A stretch of DNA of 64,000 nucleotides from Tenacibaculum sp. 190130A14a (lineage in GTDB: Bacteria; Bacteroidota; Bacteroidia; Flavobacteriales; Flavobacteriaceae), in the NCBI RefSeq assembly GCF_964048965.1, contig NZ_OZ040189.1, positions 3,166,501 through 3,230,500 on the forward strand, read 5' to 3'. How positions within the stretch are numbered: the stretch's first letter is position 1; every line of letters starts with the position of its first letter. Positions 26,430 through 34,876 of the stretch are shown here, piece by piece. The notes below the pieces were generated by a model. That model made no database searches. It worked only from the letters and a program-made list of their open reading frames with translations, and was not told the origin of the DNA. Made by a program: the position numbers and the translations under genes.

Positions 26430-27518
26430 ATGAAAAAGAAACTTTACATAATACTTTTAACCTTTGGTCTTTCTTCTTGTGTAAAAGGCGAGTTATTTGA
26501 TTCAAAAAAATCAAAATCATATTTCATTAAAAACAATAATATTTATTATTCGCCGAATGGTAATTGGTTTGAATTAGGATACAATAAGTCTGAAGCTGAC
26601 AGTAAAACATTTGAGATACTTTCTGAACACATATCAAAAGATTCTAAATCAATATATTTTAAATATCACACACAACATCATATAGATTATTCTTCTTTTA
26701 AGATAACTTCCAGTGGAATCATTAAAGATAAAAACAATGTTTATGAACATGGAATTGACCGTCTGAATCCAGTTGACATTGTTGGAATTGACGTTGAAAC
26801 ATTCCAGTATTTACAAAAAAACAAATCGAGTAAATATTCTTGGACAAAAGATAAAAACAACTATTATTTCAAAGGAGAAAAATTGAATGTTGATTATAAC
26901 AGTCTAAAATTTTTAAACGATGATTTCTTTTATGATAAAGAAAACCTTTATTCTGATTTAAATGACTGGAAAATAATTACAATTTCTAAAATAGAATCGT
27001 TACCTAAAAAAATCAATGAAAAATATATTTTATCGAACAACACGCTCTATTACGTAGGGTATGACAAGGATCGTCGAATTTCTTTGTTTTCGGAAAAAAT
27101 AGAAACTTATGAAAAGCTATATTCAATTTCTAAAAATGTAGTTTTAATAGACACAACTGTTTTTGAATTTGGGACTAAATATGAACCTTTAAACCCTAAA
27201 ACTTTAAAAAAAGTTAACATAGATTATAATAGTTTTGAATCTGTATATGAATCTCATTCAAAAAATAGATTTAATTATTATAAAGATGATCAAAATGTCT
27301 ATTTTAACAATTTAATAATAATTCACGCAAACCCTAAAACATTTCAAGTATTAGATTATTGTTTTTCTAAAGACGATAGATATGTATTTTATAATTCAAA
27401 CATATTAAAAGGTGCCGATCCTAAGACTTTCAAAAAAAACAATTATGGTCTTACTTGGAAAGATGATTTTGGAAATGAATTTGATTATCGTGGGAATAGA
27501 ATTTCTCAAAAAAAATAA
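26430..27518 (+). CDS. DKNYY-family lipoprotein
   Basis: 362 residues. Lipoprotein signal 'MKKKLYIILLTFGLSSCVKG' (Cys 17). It contains repeats of the DKNYY domain: 'WTKDKNNYYFKGEKLNVDYN', 'FFYDKENLYSD', 'YYKDDQNVYFNN' and 'FSKDDRYVFYNSNILKGADP' ending 'KTFK'. Such proteins carry 'D-K-x-x-V-Y' strands alternating with 'A-D-P-x-T-F' turns and are found in periplasm or cell surface; their role is unknown. Follows the previous lipoprotein by 33 nt. Confidence 0.8.
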   Translation: MKKKLYIILLTFGLSSCVKGELFDSKKSKSYFIKNNNIYYSPNGNWFELGYNKSEADSKTFEILSEHISKDSKSIYFKYHTQHHIDYSSFKITSSGIIKDKNNVYEHGIDRLNPVDIVGIDVETFQYLQKNKSSKYSWTKDKNNYYFKGEKLNVDYNSLKFLNDDFFYDKENLYSDLNDWKIITISKIESLPKKINEKYILSNNTLYYVGYDKDRRISLFSEKIETYEKLYSISKNVVLIDTTVFEFGTKYEPLNPKTLKKVNIDYNSFESVYESHSKNRFNYYKDDQNVYFNNLIIIHANPKTFQVLDYCFSKDDRYVFYNSNILKGADPKTFKKNNYGLTWKDDFGNEFDYRGNRISQKK

Positions 27519-27542
27519 TAGACCACAAGACCTATAATTAAT

Positions 27543-27626
27543 TTCGATTGGCTTTTTACAACAGCAGAAAACCAAATAACAGTATACGGAATTATTAAAG
27601 CATTAAGTTGTTTAGAAAATGAAAAA
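27543..27626 (+). pseudogene. Orphan fragment similar to the lipoprotein gene at 25716-26396
   Basis: Reads 'FDWLFTTAENQITVYGIIKA', then 'LSCLENEKHN', closely matching 'YDWKSELFKITESQITVYGI' onward in the lipoprotein gene (26166-26256). The nucleotide identity is high over about 60 bases. The fragment has no start of its own and runs in frame into the ATG of the next gene at 27636. Confidence 0.7.
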
Positions 27627-27635
27627 CACAATTCA

Positions 27636-27941
27636 ATGATTCCAACAGACAGCGAATTTACAAGACTCTATTTCATTTATGGAATCACGTTAATCTTGAT
27701 TTTATGCGGACTAATATTCAAATCAAACAAGAAAGAATATTGGTGTCATTTTATATGTTATGCTTTGTACACCGCATTTATGGCCTATGTTTTTAGTGAT
27801 GAAGAAAATTTTAGTGGTGGAGGTTCTTTAGTAGTCTTATTTTATGGTTTAGCCTTTCCTGTTGTACATTTTATTATCTATGGAATTATACGATTAATAA
27901 AATCTGTACTACCCAAAAGAACCAGCAAAAGCAAGGAATAA
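27636..27941 (+). CDS. Hypothetical small membrane protein
   Basis: 101 residues with three hydrophobic segments ('LYFIYGITLILILCGLIF', 'WCHFICYALYTAFMAYVF', 'LVVLFYGLAFPVVHFIIYGI') and a basic tail. The frame is open upstream through the orphan fragment at 27543, so the true start may be altered by that rearrangement; the ATG at 27636 gives a plausible whole protein. Family not recognised. Confidence 0.6.
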   Translation: MIPTDSEFTRLYFIYGITLILILCGLIFKSNKKEYWCHFICYALYTAFMAYVFSDEENFSGGGSLVVLFYGLAFPVVHFIIYGIIRLIKSVLPKRTSKSKE

Positions 27942-28179
27942 TCACCTACTTCTTCTCACCTACTAAAACAACTCAACTCAAAACAACTTCTTCTAAATGA
28001 AAACCGTAGTAAAACCATTCGTACTATGTGGTTTCCCGTAAGATTCTTTATTGTTATTCTTTTACATTCGAAACTTCTAAAAAACACCTATAGTTCCGTT
28101 AATACTTCCAAATGGGCTGTATAAGCGAACAAAAGACACGTATATAAATAAGTTAGCAGCAAGGAAAACAAAAATATCA

Positions 28180-29253
28180 ATGAACATTCAAGACAATACA
28201 AACCCATTATTTGATTCTCAGAGAGAAAAGTCTGGTGCAAAAACCATTGATAAATATCTTTATCAATATCATTGGGCTTTATATAAAGTAATTAGCGAAC
28301 ATGACGTGAGAGATGAATATGCTGTTTTCATTGAGTTACACGAAGATGTAGTTTTAAGCAACTCATTAGAATCAACTGATGCAAGATTCGAATTCAACCA
28401 AGTAAAAACCAATTCAACTACCTTTACACAATATCAATTGGTAGAAAAGAAAAAGAATGGAAGATCTGTCTTAGGTAAATTAATTGAAAGTGTAAAATCA
28501 AAACCATATGCTAATAAGATTAGTTCTTTAAACCTTGTTTGTACAAGTAGTTTTAATCTCGAGTTAAAAACAAAAGATGTTGATTTAAAAATCATTAGAA
28601 AAGAAGACTTATCTGACAAGCAATTAAAAAAATTAGAAGAAGCTATAAACAAAGAAATTTCTGTTTCAAAACTACCATCTTCTTTAAAATTTATTATTCC
28701 TGATTTTACCGACACTAATTATCAGAAAGTCTTAATAGGAGAAATTTCAGGGTTGATTAATCGAATGTACCCTGACTCCTACTTTAATGATGAATCCATT
28801 TACAGGGTTTTAATGGATGAACTTATTCGCAAAGGAAAAGTAAGTTACGACTTCACTAAATGGGATGAGCTATTGAAAAATAAGGCGCTCACGTCTGTTC
28901 AAGTAAATACTGTAATTAATGAGTTTACTAATATCAAAAATGAAGAAAAGATTTACGTCGAATTTAATAAAATTTGTACAGAAATAGGGCTTAACTCTAT
29001 AAAATCAAAATTATTGAAGCGATCCTTTTCGAGATACAAAAGACAAAGAATTAGTAATAGAAGTAGCTTACAACATGATACAAGTGCTTTTTTTCAAACA
29101 AACATTGAATCAATAATTTCATCTGGAACCACGGAATTTCTAGATGTTATTAACCAGCTAAAAAATAAATTACCCTCTAAGATTAGAAAGCAGTTTTCAT
29201 GTGAGAATGAGGTGACTTCCGCTATAATATGCGAATATATAATGATGGCGTAA
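28180..29253 (+). CDS. DUF4297 (Cap4-like) PD-(D/E)xK nuclease-domain protein
   Basis: 357 residues. N-terminal ~200 residues fit the DUF4297/Cap4 nuclease fold: 'DKYLYQYHWALYKVISEHDV', 'YAVFIELHEDVVL' (Glu52, Glu55, Asp56) and 'ARFEFNQVKTNS' (Glu71, Gln74, Lys76), the likely metal-binding residues. The rest is helical and may contact the partner. In CBASS and Lamassu/ABC-3C defence systems this domain cuts double-stranded DNA once activated. Its stop overlaps an ATG by one base, and the Rad50-like ATPase gene follows 51 nt later, so the pair looks like one defence operon. Confidence 0.7.
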   Translation: MNIQDNTNPLFDSQREKSGAKTIDKYLYQYHWALYKVISEHDVRDEYAVFIELHEDVVLSNSLESTDARFEFNQVKTNSTTFTQYQLVEKKKNGRSVLGKLIESVKSKPYANKISSLNLVCTSSFNLELKTKDVDLKIIRKEDLSDKQLKKLEEAINKEISVSKLPSSLKFIIPDFTDTNYQKVLIGEISGLINRMYPDSYFNDESIYRVLMDELIRKGKVSYDFTKWDELLKNKALTSVQVNTVINEFTNIKNEEKIYVEFNKICTEIGLNSIKSKLLKRSFSRYKRQRISNRSSLQHDTSAFFQTNIESIISSGTTEFLDVINQLKNKLPSKIRKQFSCENEVTSAIICEYIMMA

Positions 29254-29411
29254 TGGATAAAAACAACTTTAAAATATTAATTAGAAATCTAAGAACTAAA
29301 CAAAATGAAAAGCTTAAAATTCATACAACTGCTAGTTCTGTCAAATTCAACAAAGTCAGCAAATCAGTTCAAGTTCAGCAAAAATCTGAATCTAGTAACA
29401 GCAAAAGATAA
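29253..29411 (+). CDS. Possible 52-residue overlapping ORF between nuclease and ATPase genes
   Basis: It starts at the ATG sharing one base with the nuclease stop (TAATG, a re-initiation arrangement) and encodes a basic peptide 'MDKNNFKILIRNLRTKQNEK' onwards, overlapping the ATPase start at 29305 by 107 nt in another frame. It may be a coupling leader for the ATPase or a reduced middle component, but it may equally be chance. Confidence 0.3.
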   Translation: MDKNNFKILIRNLRTKQNEKLKIHTTASSVKFNKVSKSVQVQQKSESSNSKR

Positions 29412-31005
29412 CAGTGTTGGTAAATCAACATTGATAAAGTTAATTTTTTGGGGGCTTGGTTGTGAACCTGAACTTGATACAACATGGAATGCACAAGACT
29501 GTAAAACCATAGTAGACTTTGAAGTTGACGATAAAATTTATCGTGTAAAAAGGTACAAAAATGAAATTTCTTTAAAAGAAGAAGGTTATGCTTATAGGGA
29601 CTATCGTAAAATCACAGGTAGTTTTTCAAAGAAATTTGCACAGATAGTCGGTTTCAATGCATTATTACCCAATCAAAAAACTGGTTCGCAAGAAACTCCC
29701 CCCCCCGCATATTATTTTATCCCATTTTATATAGACCAGAAAAGGAGTTGGGCAAATGCATGGGATAACTTTGAAAAGCTAGGTCAGTATCGTGGCTGGA
29801 AATCTACAATTGTAAAGTACCATGTTGGTTTACTAAAACCAGAGCACTTTAAATTAGAATCAGAAAAGACTGAAAAGAAAGAAAATCAAAAAAACATTGA
29901 ATCTGAAGTAGCAAAAATTGAAACAACTTTGGATGTTATTGAAAGCTACATTCCTGACGCTGTAAATACAGTAACGACAGTACCAGCAATTGACAAAATT
30001 ACAGATAGTATTAAAAAAGATTTAGAATTGCTTCAACTAAATCAAGAAGAATTACTTCATAAAACAGCCATTAATAATTCTGAAAAATCATATTTATATC
30101 AACAGCAAGTCATGACAGAGAAATTAATCTCTGAACTTGATAAAGACTATAAGTATAGCGTTGAAAATATTGCGGAAGATGAAATAGAATGTCCATTATG
30201 CGGAGTTGTACATGAAAATTCAATAGTTAATAGAACTTCGATCATGACAGACAAAACACAAGCAGAAAACCAGCTTGATGAAATCATTAAATCTATAGAT
30301 AAAGTTGACAAGAAAATCACTTCCAATGCAAAAAAACTAGAAGATGTTAGGTCGCAAATATCTGTAATCAATGAAAAATATGTTATTGAGGATGAAAGTG
30401 ACTCAAAAATAGATTTTAATCAGATAATCGAAAGTGTTGCTGGTAACTCAATAAAAACCAATGTCAGTAAAACCAAAGGTTTTAAAAAAACGCAGATTGC
30501 TATTATCACTAAAGAAATAAAAGAATTAAAAAAAGAACAAAAGGCGTTAACCACTAAAGATGAAACAGATACTATCTTAAACTACTTTAATTCAACATTA
30601 TCAAACTACATAAAGCAATTGGATGCTGAAGCTGTTAATCTCTCAGAAATTAATTCTCCATTAGATTACAACAAGGTTATAAAAGAAGGAGGGGCAGCTG
30701 AAGGAGCTAGGGCAATTCTAGGATATTATTTAACAATCTTTTCAATGGTAGAAAAGTTTGGTAATGAGACTAAATCACCTTTAGTAATAGACACTCCAAA
30801 TCAACAGGAGCAATCTTTTACAAATTACGAAAAAATAGTAAATATACTTACAAGCAGTTTATTAAAAAAGAATCAAATAATATTAAGTGCTATGGAAAAT
30901 GAACAATTGAAGCCTTACACTGATGAAGCTCATATAATAACATTGGATGACAAAAAACTACTGCATAAGGATAAGTATGAGTTAGTTAAAATTGAATTCG
31001 AATAA
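29305..31005 (+). CDS. Rad50/SMC-like ABC ATPase (Lamassu LmuB / ABC-3C type)
   Basis: 566 residues. N-terminal ATPase part 'FSKNLNLVTAKDNSVGKSTL' (Walker A, Lys40; the first P-loop Gly is replaced by Lys34), long coiled coils with a zinc-hook-like 'IECPLCGVVHEN' (Cys296, Cys299), then 'EGGAAEGARAILGYYLTIFS' (signature-like) and Walker B 'SPLVIDTPNQQEQS' (Asp496). This is the compact SbcC/Rad50 architecture used as DNA sensor in defence systems. Paired with the DUF4297 nuclease upstream. The dedicated small middle subunit of ABC-3C/Lamassu is not seen as a clear gene. Confidence 0.75.
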   Translation: MKSLKFIQLLVLSNSTKSANQFKFSKNLNLVTAKDNSVGKSTLIKLIFWGLGCEPELDTTWNAQDCKTIVDFEVDDKIYRVKRYKNEISLKEEGYAYRDYRKITGSFSKKFAQIVGFNALLPNQKTGSQETPPPAYYFIPFYIDQKRSWANAWDNFEKLGQYRGWKSTIVKYHVGLLKPEHFKLESEKTEKKENQKNIESEVAKIETTLDVIESYIPDAVNTVTTVPAIDKITDSIKKDLELLQLNQEELLHKTAINNSEKSYLYQQQVMTEKLISELDKDYKYSVENIAEDEIECPLCGVVHENSIVNRTSIMTDKTQAENQLDEIIKSIDKVDKKITSNAKKLEDVRSQISVINEKYVIEDESDSKIDFNQIIESVAGNSIKTNVSKTKGFKKTQIAIITKEIKELKKEQKALTTKDETDTILNYFNSTLSNYIKQLDAEAVNLSEINSPLDYNKVIKEGGAAEGARAILGYYLTIFSMVEKFGNETKSPLVIDTPNQQEQSFTNYEKIVNILTSSLLKKNQIILSAMENEQLKPYTDEAHIITLDDKKLLHKDKYELVKIEFE

Positions 31006-31094
31006 AACACTCAACTGCGAACAAAACCTATACACAAGGCCAAATCGGACACTGCGCATAACCAAAACATTAATACACATTTATACAAAAAATT

Positions 31095-31280
31095 ATGACA
31101 GAAGAACAATATCAAAGAATAATCAAAAACCAAATAATTCTTGATAACAAACTTAATGGAGTAGTAAATGAATTGAGAGTGATAAAAAATGATATAAATG
31201 TAGCAATAAATAATCAAAAATTACTCGAACAATACGAAATCGATATTACTGAAAGATTAAAACGAATTGAAAACGCATAA
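31095..31280 (+). CDS. Small coiled-coil protein upstream of the SLATT gene
   Basis: 61 residues, all-helical heptad-like pattern (MTEEQYQRIIKNQIILDNKL). It ends 6 nt before the TTG start of the SLATT protein and 90 nt after the ATPase gene. Probably a partner or regulator of the SLATT effector by translational coupling. No family recognised. Confidence 0.55.
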   Translation: MTEEQYQRIIKNQIILDNKLNGVVNELRVIKNDINVAINNQKLLEQYEIDITERLKRIENA

Positions 31281-31286
31281 ACTACT

Positions 31287-31934
31287 TTGAAGAAAAAAAA
31301 ATCATATAAAGATTATTTAGACAAAACTTTCATCGAGGAACTAAATTATAAAATTTGGTCAACTAAAGGAAGTAGATTTAATGCAAGTAAAAGACTTTTA
31401 AAGGTAGCTGAATTATCAAATTTATGTTTAAGTATGTTATCTGTTTATCTTATTGCTGTTGGACTTTTATCTGTTTATAACATTTATTCGACTGAATCTA
31501 TCGACGAAAATTTGATTGCCTATTCTATAACCTGCTTATCGATATTATTATTAGTTTTTGGGCAAATTGAAAACGCCAAAGATTTTAGTACAAAAGCAAA
31601 GCAATATCACAATTGCGGATTAGAATTATCTAAATTATACAATGATTTAAGAATTTTCAAAACATTAACTGATAAACCAAAGTTAAAGGAAAAGAAAGAG
31701 TTTGCGGAACAAATTTCAAACAAATACGAACGAATCTTAGAGAGACATGAAAATCACGAACCTATTGACCATAATATGTTCAGAGCATCAAAGGCTGAAT
31801 ATCATGAATTGACAAAACATGATGTTTTTAAAATAAAAACTGACTATTATTTAAAAACGGGATTGATTTATCACGCTTTGATAGTACTACCGCCAATAAT
31901 TATAATCGGACTTTTAATAAAAACTAACATTTAA
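31287..31934 (+). CDS. SLATT-domain 2TM effector protein (SLATT_5-like)
   Basis: 215 residues, TTG start at 31287. 'KIWSTKGSRFNASKRLLKVA' precedes two membrane helices ('LCLSMLSVYLIAVGLLSVYN', 'LIAYSITCLSILLLVFGQIE'), then 'FSTKAKQYHNCGLELSKLYN' and a third C-terminal hydrophobic segment. This is the SLATT layout; the 'A-x-x-Y-H-x-C' block fits the SLATT_5 branch, which is often linked with reverse transcriptases. SLATT proteins are proposed pore-forming effectors that kill infected cells when triggered. No SMODS, SLOG or reverse transcriptase gene is in the window beside it. Confidence 0.7.
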   Translation: MKKKKSYKDYLDKTFIEELNYKIWSTKGSRFNASKRLLKVAELSNLCLSMLSVYLIAVGLLSVYNIYSTESIDENLIAYSITCLSILLLVFGQIENAKDFSTKAKQYHNCGLELSKLYNDLRIFKTLTDKPKLKEKKEFAEQISNKYERILERHENHEPIDHNMFRASKAEYHELTKHDVFKIKTDYYLKTGLIYHALIVLPPIIIIGLLIKTNI

Positions 31935-32276
31935 ATGACAACAGAAGAATTTGAAAAAAAATCTGAGATAATTAGAAAAGAAATTTTTAACGAGAGTCTT
32001 TTAAAGCAGCCAAGTATTTACTCATTAAAAAGAACAGGCCATGAGCTTTTAGAAATTGTAAAAAAAATGGAATCAGAAAATACTGAATTTATTCCTACTC
32101 TTCAGTCTTTGAAAATGGACTTAGATATATATTTAGCTGATTTAGAGGGAGAACTTCAGCACGATTATGATAAAAACAACAAAAGATATAAAGGAAAATG
32201 GTCGAATGAAAGCAGAAAAATTAGCGGATTTATTTCTCGATTAAAAACATATACTTCGGAAAAAGAAATGGAATAA
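31935..32276 (+). CDS. Hypothetical helical protein in the SLATT operon
   Basis: 113 residues starting directly after the SLATT stop codon (0 nt spacing). Acidic and helical ('MTTEEFEKKSEIIRKEIFNE', 'LKMDLDIYLADLEGELQHDY'). No known domain. Its position suggests a partner, regulator or immunity component of the SLATT effector. Confidence 0.6.
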   Translation: MTTEEFEKKSEIIRKEIFNESLLKQPSIYSLKRTGHELLEIVKKMESENTEFIPTLQSLKMDLDIYLADLEGELQHDYDKNNKRYKGKWSNESRKISGFISRLKTYTSEKEME

Positions 32277-32394
32277 AAACGTGTAGTAACAACGTCTATA
32301 ATTTATTAATCGTTATCACTTAATTATCAATTTCTTACAGATTTTCTAACGTTCTTTCTTTATTTAGTAATTTAATATCATAACTAATCATCTA

Positions 32395-32421
32395 AAACAA
32401 AAACCCCACTTACGTGAGGTT
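32395..32421 (-). terminator. Terminator of the DUF5916 gene (minus strand)
   Basis: On the minus strand: CCTCAC, loop GTAA, GTGGGG, then TTTTTGTTTT. It lies about 35 nt after the DUF5916 stop and may also stop the convergent SLATT operon. Confidence 0.6.
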
Positions 32422-32456
32422 CAGAATCAATAAAAATAAAACGAAGTATGTAATTA

Positions 32457-34649
32457 TTAAAAATCAAAACGATAATTCATTTTAAAGGCTACTCCCCAAT
32501 TGTTACGAGTGAGGTGTTGGCTATAATTGTCAGAAATTACGAGGTAGATATACGACAAAGGTTTGTACTCCCATTGCAAACGGCTGTTGATATTAAAATT
32601 ATCAAATTGGGTGTTGTATTGCACATAGGTAGTCCAGTTCAAACGGTTGGAAAAGAATATCTCTCCTATAAAACGGGCCAAATGAAAGGTTTCACTTCCC
32701 AATTCGTTTAAATCAATTCCATTACGTTCATAACGTACTTGCAAACGTGCCAACGGCATAAATCGGTACTGCATGTTCAAGCTAATACGATTTTTGGTAC
32801 CGCTATAATAACTTCCATAACTGAGATTACCACCGTACTGAAAGTCTTTATTATCAGGAGAAGCATAGCCCATGCCTGCATCAAAATATTTATAGGTATC
32901 TGCCACAATCGGATTTCCGTTTCCTAAAGGATCAAAAGCATATTTTAAATTCACATGCTCAAAACGAACTCCTCCATATAAAAACGACTGATCTTTAAAC
33001 ACCAAATCGTTGTTAATAACCAAAGTAGATTGCGCTACCTTTCCATCTTCATCCCAATAGGTATTATTCGATAGGTTCAAATAACGATGACGATCAAGAT
33101 GTGCAGAGTTTTTGTAGAATTTTGTTAAACTAATACGTCCACTTGCCTGTGTATATCCTTCACGTACCACAGCGTCTGTACTAGCATCGTAATTGTATAA
33201 ACGCGGTACAAAACCAACATCGGTTATATAATTACCCCCAACTTTTCTAATACCCGCATAACCAGACACATTAATCTTGTTATACCACATACCCAAATTG
33301 TAAAATTGGTTGTCTCCAGAAATCCCATCAGAAGCACTACTCGCAATATTCGCAACTCCCGTCCAACGGTTATTTCTCGATTGGTAGTTCACATTCATTC
33401 CTGAGATGCGGTTATAATCATCTTTAAAAGAAAAACCATCGGTTTCTTGTCGGTTAATTAAAAATCCTGTCGCTGTAAAACTTTTAGACAACTGTTGCTG
33501 TACCACCAAGGCACCATAATTTTGTGCAGGGGTATCTCCTTCTTCTTTAGTAGCCACATTCAATACTCCCAAACGTGTTTTTTCGGCAATATTTCCAGAC
33601 AGTTTTAATCCGAAAGAAATCTCGCTATTGGCTCCAATTCTTCTAGAGTAAAAAGGATTCACTCCACTTACTCCTAAGTTGGTAAACAAATCGCTGTTTT
33701 CTAAAAAGAAATTACGTCGCTCTGGAAAAAACACCGAGAATCTACTTAAGTTGGTTACTTGCCTATCTACATCTATCTGAGAAAAATCTGGATTTATCGT
33801 TGCATCCAATTTTAACGATGAACTCACATTAAACTGAACATCAACACTTGGTTTGAGCATGGTATCATCCGTTCCATTAGTTACATCTTCCGCATAGTTC
33901 ATCGTAACCGATGGCGTTACCGCAAAACGAGAAGTACTATTTCGCTGCAAGTTTTCTACGGTAAATGTTTTGGCAAAACGCAAATCAAACTGGTTATAAT
34001 TTCTATCAATAGGCGTGCTGGTGGTCCATTCATTCAATTTGATATTTCGGGTATGAAACATCACTCCCCATTCAGAAACTCCCGCTTTGTACCCTAAAGT
34101 TTTGAGCGGTATAGACACTTCGTATATCTTTTGATTCCCTTTGGTAGACGTTCGTGCATTCCAAATGGTATTCCAACTGGTACTTACACGAAATCCATCG
34201 CCATTTCTCGACAACAAAGCATCGATCAAAGCACCTCCCATGTTCACAATAAAAAAGTACCCTGATTGCTGTTGATTATAGGTATCTAACATAATCGCAA
34301 ACGAATCACTTTCTGCTCCAGAAACACCAATATCATCACGTTTTAAAGAACCTATTTGTACTTTTGAAGATGGATCATTATACACCGCGCTGATGTATAA
34401 ATTCTTTCCGTTATGAAACATTTTTACCTCAGTTTGGTTAGGTGCTACCTCGCCATTGTTAGGAATATAGTTTATAAATCCACCTTCAGGAGTTAACGTA
34501 CTCCAAACCGCTTCGTTTAACTGTCCGTCTAAATCTATGTGGGTATCGTTAAAAACAATGCGTCCTTTGGTAATATCTGTTTGTGCTTGTATTGACAGCG
34601 TGATGAATATGCACCCTACCAATAATATGATCTGTTTCATGTATTTCAA
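32457..34649 (-). CDS. DUF5916 / CBM9-like outer-membrane protein
   Basis: 730 residues. Signal peptide ends '...LSIQAQ'; either of two Mets (34649 or 34640) may start it. Residues ~30-200 form a carbohydrate-binding family 9-like domain ('INYIPNNGEVAPNQTEVKMF', 'DSFAIMLDTYNQQQSGYFF'). From there the protein is a long DUF5916 beta-barrel-like part ('FSVFFPERRNFFLENSDLF', 'PFYSRRIG', C-terminal 'WGVAFKMNYRFDF'). Expected in the outer membrane; ligand not known. It has its own terminator. The LytS/LytTR pair is divergent. Confidence 0.85.
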   Translation of the reverse strand: MKYMKQIILLVGCIFITLSIQAQTDITKGRIVFNDTHIDLDGQLNEAVWSTLTPEGGFINYIPNNGEVAPNQTEVKMFHNGKNLYISAVYNDPSSKVQIGSLKRDDIGVSGAESDSFAIMLDTYNQQQSGYFFIVNMGGALIDALLSRNGDGFRVSTSWNTIWNARTSTKGNQKIYEVSIPLKTLGYKAGVSEWGVMFHTRNIKLNEWTTSTPIDRNYNQFDLRFAKTFTVENLQRNSTSRFAVTPSVTMNYAEDVTNGTDDTMLKPSVDVQFNVSSSLKLDATINPDFSQIDVDRQVTNLSRFSVFFPERRNFFLENSDLFTNLGVSGVNPFYSRRIGANSEISFGLKLSGNIAEKTRLGVLNVATKEEGDTPAQNYGALVVQQQLSKSFTATGFLINRQETDGFSFKDDYNRISGMNVNYQSRNNRWTGVANIASSASDGISGDNQFYNLGMWYNKINVSGYAGIRKVGGNYITDVGFVPRLYNYDASTDAVVREGYTQASGRISLTKFYKNSAHLDRHRYLNLSNNTYWDEDGKVAQSTLVINNDLVFKDQSFLYGGVRFEHVNLKYAFDPLGNGNPIVADTYKYFDAGMGYASPDNKDFQYGGNLSYGSYYSGTKNRISLNMQYRFMPLARLQVRYERNGIDLNELGSETFHLARFIGEIFFSNRLNWTTYVQYNTQFDNFNINSRLQWEYKPLSYIYLVISDNYSQHLTRNNWGVAFKMNYRFDF

Positions 34650-34876
34650 TTAAAAAGTTGAACTTGGTGTTGGCAAACAACACTTCGGCGGGCTAAACTA
34701 TAGCAAAGAGGTCCCTCCTATTTAAAAAGTAGACCAAGCAGGTTTTCTCGACTTTAGAAAGTGCTTTTTTAACGAATGTTGTTTTGGTCGATGTTATTTA
34801 GATTTCTAGCGACAAAACAGCAGATTTAAGCTACTTTTCCTTTACAACTTTAGTAATATTGTATTTTAGCACGCAT

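Noticed and set aside
15795..27941. Integron gene-cassette array
   Set aside because: No integrase, no recurrent attC-like palindrome found in the spacers by eye; only tandem genes and two fragments.
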